Of a DNA stretch of 64,000 bases, positions 7,597 through 15,572 are shown one piece after another; position 1 is the first letter of the stretch; every line of letters begins with the position of its first letter. The DNA is from JBEEJZ01 sp046046915 (GTDB lineage: Bacteria; Pseudomonadota; Gammaproteobacteria; Burkholderiales; Burkholderiaceae_C), in contig JBJOIT010000008.1 of NCBI GenBank assembly GCA_046046915.1, positions 10,849-74,848 on the forward strand, given 5' to 3'. The position numbers and the translations under genes were made by a program. Below the pieces are notes generated by a model. It was not told the origin of the DNA. It was given only the letters and a program-made list of their open reading frames with translations, and made no database searches.

Positions 7597-8610
7597 GTGA
7601 AAAATTTCTCATCTCGGTTTGATGTTGTGTCCCTGTTTTTTTTCCGCTTGCTTGCGCTGCACCTTGCGGTAAGCGCCTCCTCCGCTGCATGGGCGCAAAC
7701 TGTGACCAAGCCAATCTTTGTGTTGAACTCCCAGGATGCAAATGTCAGCGTCATTGATCCTTTGACCTGGTCGGTGATCAAGGAAATTGAGACTGGCAAG
7801 GAGCCACATCACCTGTATCTGACGCCAGACAGCAAATCATTGATCGTGGCGAACGCCCTGAGTGACTCGCTGACCTTTATTGATCCCGCGACGGCGCTCG
7901 TGCAGCGCACGGTCCGTGGTGTGATGGATCCATATCAATTGCGGTTTTCTCCCGACATGAAATGGTTTGTGACGGCAGCCAACCGACTGAACCACATTGA
8001 CATCTATCGTTGGGACGGTACCAATATTGCGCTGGTCAAACGTGTCGCCACCGGCAAAACGCCCAGCCACCTTTGGATTGATAGCGGGAGCAAGGTCATT
8101 TACAGCACCATGCAAGACAGTAACGAGCTCGTTGCCATCGACTTGCAAAACCAATCCATCCTGTGGCGTATCGCGACCGGCGCCATGCCAGCGGATGTAT
8201 TTGGCACGCCGGACGACAGGTTCTTGCTGGTCGGGCTGACCGGCTCAGACCGCGTCGAAGTTTTTGATGTCGGCTCGGCCATACCCAAACTTGTGAAACG
8301 CATCAAGACGGGCAAGGGGGCGCATGCATTCCGATCTGCAGGGGATAAGCGCCATGTTTACGTGAGCAATCGGGTGGCCAACACGATTAGCAAGATCGAT
8401 TACCTCACCATGGCAGTGGTGGACAGATATGACGCACCCAGTGGTCCCGACTGCATGGACGTGACCTCCAATGGACAGCATCTTTTGCTGAGTTCCCGCT
8501 GGGCAGGCAAATTCACTGTGATTGATACGAAAACTCGTCGAGTGGTTCGGCAAATAAAAGTGGGCGATTCGCCGCACGGCGTGTGGACCCTGGACCATGC
8601 GCCGCTTTGA
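7597..8610 (+). CDS. Secreted YVTN/YncE-like beta-propeller protein
   Basis: 337 aa with a GTG start and a signal peptide (residues 1-33, ending AWA). The rest is a series of propeller blades with repeated patterns such as FVLNSQDANVSVIDPLTW, VANALSDSLTFIDPAT and HVYVSNRVANTISKIDYLTM. It is probably periplasmic. Family members bind ligands or accompany periplasmic redox enzymes, and no catalytic residues can be named. Its 3' end overlaps the deacetylase gene by 14 bases, so the two are almost certainly cotranscribed. Confidence 0.85.
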   Translation: MKNFSSRFDVVSLFFFRLLALHLAVSASSAAWAQTVTKPIFVLNSQDANVSVIDPLTWSVIKEIETGKEPHHLYLTPDSKSLIVANALSDSLTFIDPATALVQRTVRGVMDPYQLRFSPDMKWFVTAANRLNHIDIYRWDGTNIALVKRVATGKTPSHLWIDSGSKVIYSTMQDSNELVAIDLQNQSILWRIATGAMPADVFGTPDDRFLLVGLTGSDRVEVFDVGSAIPKLVKRIKTGKGAHAFRSAGDKRHVYVSNRVANTISKIDYLTMAVVDRYDAPSGPDCMDVTSNGQHLLLSSRWAGKFTVIDTKTRRVVRQIKVGDSPHGVWTLDHAPL

Positions 8611-9418
8611 TGCTTGTGCCCTGGTCGTGGTCGCTGCCGTCGCAACTCAGGCGGGGGCATCGCCGTCCGCAGAGGTCAATGGTTGTGATAAACCCCTGTA
8701 CCTGACGTTTGATACGGGGCACATGGGCATCGCACCACTTGTTGCCCAGGTGTTGAAGCGGCAAGACGTTCGTGTCACTTTTTTTGCAGCCAACGAGCGC
8801 ACCCAAGAGGGCGATGGAAGTTTGGGCAACCATTGGGCACCCTGGTGGAAGGCTCGATCGGCGGAGGGCCACGAGTTTGCGAGCCACACCTATGACCATG
8901 TTTATTGGCGCCAAGACCTCCCAGGCACTGGCTCATCTTTTCGGATGAAGCCCAGCGCCGGCCCGCAGCAAGGCCTGGAGTCCACCTGGAGCGCAGAACA
9001 ATACTGCAAGCAAATCAGCCGTGCTTCTCAGAGGCTGGCCGTGATTACCGGCAAACCCAGCCTGCCTTTGTTTCGGGCTCCAGGCGGCAAAACCTCAGCA
9101 AAGCTACTGGGGGTGGCTCGAGCCTGTGGTTACGCTCACGTGGGATGGTCAGCAACCGGATTTCTGGGAGACGAACTGCCCAGTGAAGCCTTTAGTAACA
9201 TAGCTCTGCTAAAAAAGGCTTTAGGCGAGATACGGCCGGGCAACATCTTGCTCGCTCACTTGGGCATATGGTCACGTCAAGATCCCTGGGCGCCGGCAAA
9301 CCTGGAGCCATTGATCGTGGGCCTGAAAAGCAAGGGTTTTTGTTTTAAAACATTACGCGAGCATCCAGACTACCGCCGCTGGATGGAAGGTCACACGGCA
9401 GGCGTTTCTTTTGACTGA
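8597..9418 (+). CDS. Polysaccharide deacetylase (NodB homology, CE4) family protein, exported
   Basis: 273 aa with an N-terminal signal (residues 1-21). NodB motifs are recognisable: LTFDTGH (Asp39), where most members have TFDDG, the metal-binding HTYDH (His97, His101), the FRAPGGK arginine motif and a late LLAHLG motif. The replacement of the second Asp of the TFDD pair by Thr is notable, because that Asp is normally a metal ligand. Activity may therefore be altered. It would remove acetyl groups from a cell-wall or surface polysaccharide, with the substrate unknown. It sits between a secreted propeller protein and a membrane-bound hydroxylase. Confidence 0.88.
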   Translation: MRRFDACALVVVAAVATQAGASPSAEVNGCDKPLYLTFDTGHMGIAPLVAQVLKRQDVRVTFFAANERTQEGDGSLGNHWAPWWKARSAEGHEFASHTYDHVYWRQDLPGTGSSFRMKPSAGPQQGLESTWSAEQYCKQISRASQRLAVITGKPSLPLFRAPGGKTSAKLLGVARACGYAHVGWSATGFLGDELPSEAFSNIALLKKALGEIRPGNILLAHLGIWSRQDPWAPANLEPLIVGLKSKGFCFKTLREHPDYRRWMEGHTAGVSFD

Positions 9419-9438
9419 CTGGCATTTCTCTCAGCGAT

Positions 9439-10368
9439 ATGTTGGACTTTTTTGTTTCCCTGTTTTCACAAGCCCAGCAGCTGCTGTTTGAGGAAATTCT
9501 CGTCCCCCTGCTGTTTGCCATGGGGATGGCGAATTTCCTGGAGGATGGCCTGATGGCATCAGGGTGGTTTGTGGCGGGCTGCGTGCAATTGCTCCTGATC
9601 GTGACGGTGATCGGGTCTCTGCAGCGTTGGAGGCCGGTGCGGGCTGTGCAGGACCACGCCACGGTGCGAACGGATATGTTGTACACCCTGCTACATCGCT
9701 TGGGCCTGTTCAGGCTGCTGGTGTTTTTTCTCCTGAAGCCCTGGTTAGATGAACTGTTTGGTGTCTTGCGAGTCGCAGGACTGGAGACATGGCACCTGGA
9801 CGCACTCTGGCCTGGTGTCACTGACAGGCCTCTGGTGAGCCTGTTGATCTACCTCTTGGCTTTCGACTTATTTGCGTACTGGCTGCACCGAGCTCAGCAC
9901 CATTTCAATGTCTTGTGGCGCCTGCATTCCCTGCATCATGCCCAGCGTGAACTCACCATGTGGAGCGACAACCGCAACCATCTTCTCGACGATCTTTTAC
10001 GGCATGTGTTGCAAGCGGTGCTTGCGCAACTGATCGGTGTACCACCTGCACAGTACGTGGCTATCGTAGTGCTGACCCAACTGAGCGAAAGCCTGCAGCA
10101 CGCCAACGTACGCCTGTGGTTTGGGCGCTGGGGTGAGCGCCTTTGGATCAGTCCTTGCTTCCACCGCCGGCACCACGGTCTGGATGGTATGAATCACAAC
10201 TTCGGTGTGCTTTTGCCTTGGTGGGACATGCTGTTCGGCACAGCTCGTTTCCAACATCGGTTTGATCCCACGGGTGTACCTGATCAGCTCGAGAGCTCCA
10301 GGGACTACGGTCTTGGATTTTGGTCTCAGCAGTGGCAGGGTCTCAAGAGACTGGTCGGGCAGGCTTGA
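9439..10368 (+). CDS. Sterol desaturase / fatty acid hydroxylase family membrane protein
   Basis: Diiron membrane enzymes of this superfamily hydroxylate or desaturate lipids. The 309-aa product has several membrane segments and the three histidine clusters HRAQHH (150-155), HSLHH (163-167) and HRRHH (242-246), with an extra His253. It starts 20 bases after the deacetylase gene and appears to belong to the same transcript. A lipid substrate is likely but cannot be named. Confidence 0.9.
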   Translation: MLDFFVSLFSQAQQLLFEEILVPLLFAMGMANFLEDGLMASGWFVAGCVQLLLIVTVIGSLQRWRPVRAVQDHATVRTDMLYTLLHRLGLFRLLVFFLLKPWLDELFGVLRVAGLETWHLDALWPGVTDRPLVSLLIYLLAFDLFAYWLHRAQHHFNVLWRLHSLHHAQRELTMWSDNRNHLLDDLLRHVLQAVLAQLIGVPPAQYVAIVVLTQLSESLQHANVRLWFGRWGERLWISPCFHRRHHGLDGMNHNFGVLLPWWDMLFGTARFQHRFDPTGVPDQLESSRDYGLGFWSQQWQGLKRLVGQA

Positions 10369-10418
10369 CCTGATTTCTCAAACCCTGGTGCTTGGACATC
10401 AGGCGTTATGCTCTCCGT

Positions 10419-11306
10419 ATGGGCTTGTTTCTGGATTCTTTTTGGCGTGCGGTGGCGTACTGTGTCCACCCTCGTGTGATTGCGCTCTCGTTTCTTCCTT
10501 TGGTGTTGATGGTGACCTTGTCCCTGGGCCTGGGTTACTTCTTTTGGGATGCTGCGCTCGATATCGTTCGCACCCAAATCCAGGCATCCGCCATCGTCTC
10601 CAGCGTCCTGGGGTGGCTTGAGGGCATGGGCTTGGGTCCTCTCAACGCAGTCGTGGCACCGTTGATCGTGATTTTTTCGGTGACGCCACTGATTGTGATT
10701 TTGTCGATGTTTGTCGTGGCTCTGTTCATGACCCCTTCCCTGGTGTCGCTCGTTGCAGAAAAGCGTTTCTCCAATCTGGAGCGCAAACAGGGGGGCACAT
10801 TCATGTTCAGCCTGGCCTGGTCGCTGGGGTCTTTGGCCATGGCGTTATTGGTACTGGTGATCTCTTTGCCACTTTGGCTTTTCCCCCCTTTGATTTTGGT
10901 CCTCCCGCCGCTGATCTGGGGTTGGCTCACTTACAGGGTCATGGCATTTGATGCCTTGGCTGCCCATGCCAGCCGAGAGGAGCGCCAGCAATTGTTCATA
11001 CGTTATCGTTTCTGGTTGCTGGGTATTGGTGTTTTCAGTGGCTATCTCGGGGCTGCACCCAGCCTCATTTGGGCTTCGGGGGCCGTCTTTGCCGCTGCGT
11101 TTGTTATTTTGGTACCCCTGGCGATTTGGGTTTACACGCTGGTATTTGCATTCTCATCCCTGTGGTTTGCCCACTTCAGCTTGGCTGCCTTGCAAGGTCT
11201 GCGCCGGGAGCATTCGGTGAGTGCCTCTACCGCTGTACCAGTACCAGACGCGGTAGCATTAGCGGATGCAACCCACCTTCCATCCCCAGGTTCAATTTCC
11301 CTCTAA
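10419..11306 (+). CDS. EI24-domain (CysZ-like) integral membrane protein
   Basis: 295 aa, starting MGLFLDSFWRAVAYCVHPR, with four or more long hydrophobic segments and the EI24/CysZ-like layout (an amphipathic start, a double membrane pair, WGWLTYRVMAFDALA near the middle). CysZ is a sulfate channel, but EI24 proteins of Burkholderiales are only distantly similar, so transport of sulfate is not claimed. The end overlaps the next gene by 41 bases, which suggests coupled translation. Confidence 0.8.
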   Translation: MGLFLDSFWRAVAYCVHPRVIALSFLPLVLMVTLSLGLGYFFWDAALDIVRTQIQASAIVSSVLGWLEGMGLGPLNAVVAPLIVIFSVTPLIVILSMFVVALFMTPSLVSLVAEKRFSNLERKQGGTFMFSLAWSLGSLAMALLVLVISLPLWLFPPLILVLPPLIWGWLTYRVMAFDALAAHASREERQQLFIRYRFWLLGIGVFSGYLGAAPSLIWASGAVFAAAFVILVPLAIWVYTLVFAFSSLWFAHFSLAALQGLRREHSVSASTAVPVPDAVALADATHLPSPGSISL

Positions 11307-12126
11307 GGCAGGTGCCCGCTTCGGGCTGATCATCGTTGGTGATGAAATCTTGTCGGGCAAGCGCGCAGACAAGCACATGAGCAAGGTTATCGAGTTACTG
11401 CATGCCCGTGGCCTGCCACTCGACTACGCTGAATACGTGGGTGACTCGCCCGAGCGCATCACCCACACACTGCAACGTGCATTTGCTTCAGGTGATATCG
11501 TGATTTCAACCGGTGGTATTGGCGCCACGCCCGACGACCATACCCGCCAATGTGCAGCGCGCGCACTGGGTGTGGGCTTAGCCTTGCATCCCCAAGCCAA
11601 GTCTCTGATCGAGGAGCGTATGCAGGACGTTGCCCGTGAACAGGGCGTGGTTTATGAAGCAGATCGGCCAGACAACATTCATCGCTTGAACATGGGTGTG
11701 TTTCCCGAGGGGGCTCACATCATTCCTAACCCGTACAACAAGATTCCAGGTTTCAGTTGTCATGGCAATGGCGGCGGAGCTGTTCATTTTGTGCCTGGAT
11801 TCCCTGTGATGGCCTGGCCTATGGTCGAGTGGGTCCTGGACACGTACTACGCAGACCTTTTTCGTGTGCATGCATGGGTTGAGCGTTCCATCATTGCCTA
11901 TGGCAGCATGGAAGCGACCTTGACGCCGCTGATGGAATCTCTTGAGCAAGAGCACGCCGCGATCAAGATATTCAGTTTGCCCAGTGTCGACCACCCGGTT
12001 CACGGCCGCCACATTGAGCTCGGCGTGAAGGGGGCTCCAGCCGATGTCGATGCCGCGTACCCGTCTTTGGTCTCCGGTTTGCAGTTATTGGGCGTGCGAC
12101 TTGGCCCTGAATTGGTGCGAAATTAG
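11266..12126 (+). CDS. CinA-like molybdopterin-binding-domain protein
   Basis: 286 aa with the MoaB/MogA/CinA N-terminal fold: FGLIIVGDEILSGKRADKH (19-37), the STGGIGATPDDHT segment and a C-terminal part matching the COG1058 region. There is no CinA C-terminal deamidase domain, so this is the short form often annotated competence/damage-inducible protein A. A biochemical role in NAD-related pyrophosphate cleavage is known for full CinA and is not demonstrated for this form. Confidence 0.85.
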   Translation: MQPTFHPQVQFPSKAGARFGLIIVGDEILSGKRADKHMSKVIELLHARGLPLDYAEYVGDSPERITHTLQRAFASGDIVISTGGIGATPDDHTRQCAARALGVGLALHPQAKSLIEERMQDVAREQGVVYEADRPDNIHRLNMGVFPEGAHIIPNPYNKIPGFSCHGNGGGAVHFVPGFPVMAWPMVEWVLDTYYADLFRVHAWVERSIIAYGSMEATLTPLMESLEQEHAAIKIFSLPSVDHPVHGRHIELGVKGAPADVDAAYPSLVSGLQLLGVRLGPELVRN

Positions 12127-12151
12127 CTCGCGCAACGTTTTGCCCATGTGT

Positions 12152-12168
12152 TGCACTGACATGGTGCA
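12152..12168 (+). promoter_or_regulatory. NtrC-binding site upstream of glnA, primary
   Basis: TGCACTGACATGGTGCA is a near-perfect match to the NtrC dyad TGCACY-N5-GGTGCA. Its centre is about 130 bases upstream of the predicted transcription start, a normal enhancer distance. Confidence 0.85.
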
Positions 12169-12169
12169 T

Positions 12170-12190
12170 TGCGCACCGTCTTGTGGCGCA
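12170..12190 (+). promoter_or_regulatory. Second, weaker NtrC-like site upstream of glnA
   Basis: TGCGCACC-N5-TGGCGCA has the same dyad layout as the first site and is separated from it by one base. Two adjacent sites would favour cooperative NtrC binding. Confidence 0.6.
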
Positions 12191-12263
12191 GTCGCGCCGG
12201 TGGCCAGTACCTAAACTCAGCGCATAAAATGCGGCGCTGTGCGGATGAGCGATTTGGTGTTGC

Positions 12264-12279
12264 TGGCACAAAATCTGCA
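12264..12279 (+). promoter_or_regulatory. Sigma-54 promoter of glnA
   Basis: TGGCACAAAATCTGCA has the invariant GG (12265-12266) and GC (12277-12278) exactly ten bases apart, against the consensus TGGCAC-N5-TTGCW. The predicted start is near 12290, leaving a leader of about 38 bases that includes the AGGAG-like site before the glnA ATG. Confidence 0.85.
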
Positions 12280-12327
12280 TCAATACAAAGTGTTTCCTTT
12301 TTAACAACGACTCAATAGGAGTATTTG

Positions 12328-13743
12328 ATGGCCAAGACCGTCGCAGACGTGATGAAAATGGTGAAGGACAACGAAGTCAAATTTATTGACTTCCGCTTCA
12401 CCGATACCCGTGGCAAGTGGCAGCACATTACTGCGCCCGTGTCCCAGTTCGACGAAAGCAAGTTCGAAGAAGGCCAAGCCTTTGACGGTTCGTCGATTGC
12501 TGGCTGGAAGGGCATCGAAGCGTCTGACATGTTGCTCATGCCCGATGCCAACAGCGCCTTCATTGACCCCTTCTTTGAAGAAGTCACCATGGTGTTGGTT
12601 TGCGACGTGATCGAACCCACCGACGGCAAGGCCTACGAACGCGACCCACGCTCTATTGCCAAACGCGCAGAGCTGTACCTCAAGCAGTCCGGCCTGGGTG
12701 ACACGGCTTACTTCGGTCCTGAGCCCGAGTTTTTCCTGTTTGACGAAGTTCGTTGGAGCGTTGAGCCCAACAACAGCTTCTACGCGATTGACGAGTACGA
12801 AGGCCCCTGGAACAGCGGTACCAAGCTCGAAGGCGGCAACCGCGGCCACCGTCCCCGCGTCAAGGGTGGTTATTTCCCCGTGCCCCCAGTCGACAGCACC
12901 ATGGATATGCGCAATGAAATGTGCCAAATCCTGGAAGCCGTCGGTATCCCTGTTGAAGTGCATCACCACGAAGTGGCTGGTGCTGGCCAGTGTGAAATCG
13001 GTACCAAGTTCTCGACCCTGGTTGAGCGCGCCGACTGGACCCTGCTGCAAAAGTACGTGATCCAGAACGTGGCCAATGCCTACGGCAAAACCGCCACCTT
13101 CATGCCCAAGCCATACGCTGGCGACAATGGTTCCGGCATGCACGTTCACCAGTCTGTCTGGAAAGATGGCAAGAATCTGTTTGCCGGCAATGGCTATGCA
13201 GGCCTGTCTGAGTTCGCACTGCACTACATCGGCGGCATCATCAAGCACGCTCGTGCCCTGAACGCCATCACCAACCCTGGCACCAACAGCTACAAGCGTC
13301 TGGTTCCTCACTTCGAGGCACCTGTCAAGCTGGCTTACTCTGCCAAGAACCGTTCTGCCTCTATCCGGATCCCGAACGTGGCCTCTGACAAGGCTCGCCG
13401 GGTGGAAGCCCGCTTCCCCGATCCACTTTGCAACCCTTACCTGGGCTTTGCTGCTCTGCTGATGGCGGGTCTGGATGGCGTGGAAAACAAGATCCACCCT
13501 GGCGATGCAGCCAGCAAGGATCTGTACCATCTGCCGCCCGAAGAAGACAAACTGGTACCCACCGTGTGCTCCAGCCTCGACCAGGCTCTGGAAGCATTGG
13601 ACAAGGACCGCGCCTTCCTGACCAAGGGTGGTGTGTTCACCGATTCTTGGATCGATGCCTACATTGACCTGAAGATGCAGGAAGTGACCCGCAGCCGAGT
13701 GGAAGTGTCCCCGGTTGAGTACGACATGTACTACTCACTGTAA
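12328..13743 (+). CDS. glnA: Glutamine synthetase type I
   Basis: ATP-dependent formation of glutamine from glutamate and ammonium, the entry point of nitrogen assimilation. The 471-aa product has the full GS-I fold: FDGSSIAGW, the metal/ATP segments GPEPEFFLFD and HHHEVAGAGQ, NPGTNSYKRL, and the adenylylation tyrosine in DLYHLPPEED (near residue 399). GlnE/PII-type control is therefore expected. The start is the ATG at 12328, 8 bases after AGGAG. Two NtrC sites and a sigma-54 promoter lie upstream. ntrB and ntrC follow downstream after a terminator and one small gene. Confidence 0.98.
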   Translation: MAKTVADVMKMVKDNEVKFIDFRFTDTRGKWQHITAPVSQFDESKFEEGQAFDGSSIAGWKGIEASDMLLMPDANSAFIDPFFEEVTMVLVCDVIEPTDGKAYERDPRSIAKRAELYLKQSGLGDTAYFGPEPEFFLFDEVRWSVEPNNSFYAIDEYEGPWNSGTKLEGGNRGHRPRVKGGYFPVPPVDSTMDMRNEMCQILEAVGIPVEVHHHEVAGAGQCEIGTKFSTLVERADWTLLQKYVIQNVANAYGKTATFMPKPYAGDNGSGMHVHQSVWKDGKNLFAGNGYAGLSEFALHYIGGIIKHARALNAITNPGTNSYKRLVPHFEAPVKLAYSAKNRSASIRIPNVASDKARRVEARFPDPLCNPYLGFAALLMAGLDGVENKIHPGDAASKDLYHLPPEEDKLVPTVCSSLDQALEALDKDRAFLTKGGVFTDSWIDAYIDLKMQEVTRSRVEVSPVEYDMYYSL

Positions 13744-13761
13744 CCCGCGCTGACGCATGAC

Positions 13762-13791
13762 AAAAAAGGACGGCTTCGGCTGTCCTTTTTT
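13762..13791 (+). terminator. Rho-independent terminator after glnA
   Basis: AAAAGGACGGC-TTCG-GCTGTCCTTTT forms a strong hairpin with a TTCG tetraloop and a T run. It should insulate glnA from the ntrBC genes, at least partly. Confidence 0.88.
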
Positions 13792-13855
13792 ATTGGTATG
13801 CCTGAGCCTAGCGATGATTTTTAAAATTTAGCTCGATACTGTGGAGCGTTAGCCG

Positions 13856-14434
13856 ATGTCCGGTGATGTTTCCCAACCTGTCCTCACTCCCAACATGTAC
13901 CCCCGTATTCAAGTGCGCTCTCTCGGGTCCTTATTGTTTTGTCTGATCGCCGGCTTCTTCATGGCGTCTAGTCAGGGCCAGGAGCGCGTTTACAAATGCG
14001 ATAACAACGTCTACACCAACAATCCCCAGGATCCACGGGTGCAGGGGTGTAAGCCCATGGACGGGGCAAATGTCACGGTGGTTCAGGGTACACGCCCAGC
14101 CGCGGCACCGGCGTCACCTGGTGCAAGTGCCGCCAATTCTTCGGGTGGTGCAGGTGCAGCAGCTGCATCCAGGCCTCGTGTGGAAAGCTCAGACCAGCGT
14201 GCGCGTGACAACGATGCCCGCCTGATTCTGGAAAGCGAACTGAAAAAGGCTGAAGCTCGCCAGGCTGAGATGCTGAAGGACTACAACAACGGTGAGCCTG
14301 AAAAGTTAGGGGCCGAGATGCGCAATCACCAGAAATATCTGGACCGAGTGGCAGAGCTCAAGGCTGCCATCGTCCGAAACGAAAGTGACATGGCGGGCAT
14401 ACGACGTGAGCTCGGACGCCTTCCTGCGCGTTGA
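13856..14434 (+). CDS. DUF4124-type exported protein with coiled-coil C-terminus
   Basis: 192 aa. A hydrophobic signal-like segment (about 23-40) is followed by ERVYKCDNNVYTNNPQDPRVQGCKPM, the Cys-containing DUF4124 pattern, then an Ala/Pro/Ser-rich linker and a charged helix (about 115-190) likely to form a coiled coil. Function is unknown. A start at 13895 (MYPRIQ) would give a cleaner signal peptide. The stop overlaps the ntrB ATG (TGATG), so translation is probably coupled. The position between glnA and ntrB recurs in Burkholderiales (from memory). Confidence 0.75.
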   Translation: MSGDVSQPVLTPNMYPRIQVRSLGSLLFCLIAGFFMASSQGQERVYKCDNNVYTNNPQDPRVQGCKPMDGANVTVVQGTRPAAAPASPGASAANSSGGAGAAAASRPRVESSDQRARDNDARLILESELKKAEARQAEMLKDYNNGEPEKLGAEMRNHQKYLDRVAELKAAIVRNESDMAGIRRELGRLPAR

Positions 14435-15534
14435 TGTTGATGGCAAACCCAAAGAGCTCAGGGGCCACCGCAAAGGCCTCAGTCAGTCCGGGCTACCACG
14501 CGTTTGACTTGCTCGCCACGCTGATTGCCGTGGTGGATGTGCATGGCATGGTTCTGTTTGCGAATGCGGCCTTCGAGGATGCCTCAGGTATTTCCCGGCG
14601 CAGCATGGAAGGGTCTTACTTTCCAGACAGCTTCATGGACGCACGTGCGCTGGCGAAGGCCCTCCAAGGCGCAAGCAACAATGCGTTTGCAGCCCTTCGA
14701 TATGACGCCCAGCTCAAGCGCCTCAACCAGGATCCCATATTGGTGCACGTCGTCGTCACCCAGGCTGCGGTGGCTCACGAGTTCATCGTGGAGCTGTTGC
14801 CGCTCGAGCAGCAAGCCCGCCAGGACAGGGAGGAGCGTCTGGCCGATCAGGCCCTGGCCAACAAGGAGCTGATACGTAACCTGGCTCACGAGATCAAAAA
14901 TCCGCTGGGCGGCATACGGGGCGCCGCTCAGTTGCTGGAAATGGAGATCGAGGCACGGGAACTGGTGGAGTACACACAGGTCATCATTCATGAAGCCGAT
15001 CGACTTCAAACGCTGGTCGATCGCTTGTTGGCGCCGCACCGGCGGCCGCATTTGGTCGGCGACGTCAATATTCACGAGGTCTGCGAGCGGGTTCGCAGCC
15101 TGATCCTGGCCGAATTTCCTCGTGGCTTGAAAGTGGTGCGTGATTACGACACGTCCATTCCCGAATTTCGGGGTGACCGGGAGCAGCTGATACAGACGGT
15201 GCTCAACATTGCGCACAACGCCTGCCATGCCCTGGCTGATCGCATCGCGGCTGGAGACGCCCGCATCACTTTTTACACCCGGGTGAATCGGCAAATCACC
15301 TTCGGCAAGCAGCGCTATCGCCTGGCACTGGAATTGCATGTCATCGACAACGGACCCGGTGTCCCAGACGCTATCAAGGATCGAATTTTTTATCCTTTGG
15401 TATCGGGGAGGGACGGCGGATCTGGGCTGGGGCTGACATTGGCGCAAACCTTTGTTCAGCAACACCATGGGTCGATCGAATGTGACAGCATTCCTGGTCG
15501 GACTGATTTCAAAATATTGATACCGCTGCCTTGA
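14434..15534 (+). CDS. ntrB: Nitrogen regulation sensor histidine kinase NtrB
   Basis: Cytoplasmic kinase/phosphatase that, under PII control, sets phosphorylation of NtrC. Order: PAS domain (about 20-120), dimerisation/phosphoacceptor helix with NLAHEIKNPLGGIRG (His near 152), then an HATPase domain with the N box NIAHNACHAL and G boxes DNGPGVP and GSGLGLTLA. There are no membrane segments, typical of NtrB. Start codons at 14434 and 14440 are both possible; the first overlaps the upstream stop. It is followed by ntrC after 38 bases. Confidence 0.96.
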   Translation: MLMANPKSSGATAKASVSPGYHAFDLLATLIAVVDVHGMVLFANAAFEDASGISRRSMEGSYFPDSFMDARALAKALQGASNNAFAALRYDAQLKRLNQDPILVHVVVTQAAVAHEFIVELLPLEQQARQDREERLADQALANKELIRNLAHEIKNPLGGIRGAAQLLEMEIEARELVEYTQVIIHEADRLQTLVDRLLAPHRRPHLVGDVNIHEVCERVRSLILAEFPRGLKVVRDYDTSIPEFRGDREQLIQTVLNIAHNACHALADRIAAGDARITFYTRVNRQITFGKQRYRLALELHVIDNGPGVPDAIKDRIFYPLVSGRDGGSGLGLTLAQTFVQQHHGSIECDSIPGRTDFKILIPLP

Positions 15535-15572
15535 CGACGATTCAGGGCGGCTTGAACTAAGGTGACAAACAC

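Noticed and set aside
12301..13530. Long minus-strand open frame opposite glnA (409 codons)
   Set aside because: It mirrors the glnA codon pattern and has no family features; glnA is unambiguous.
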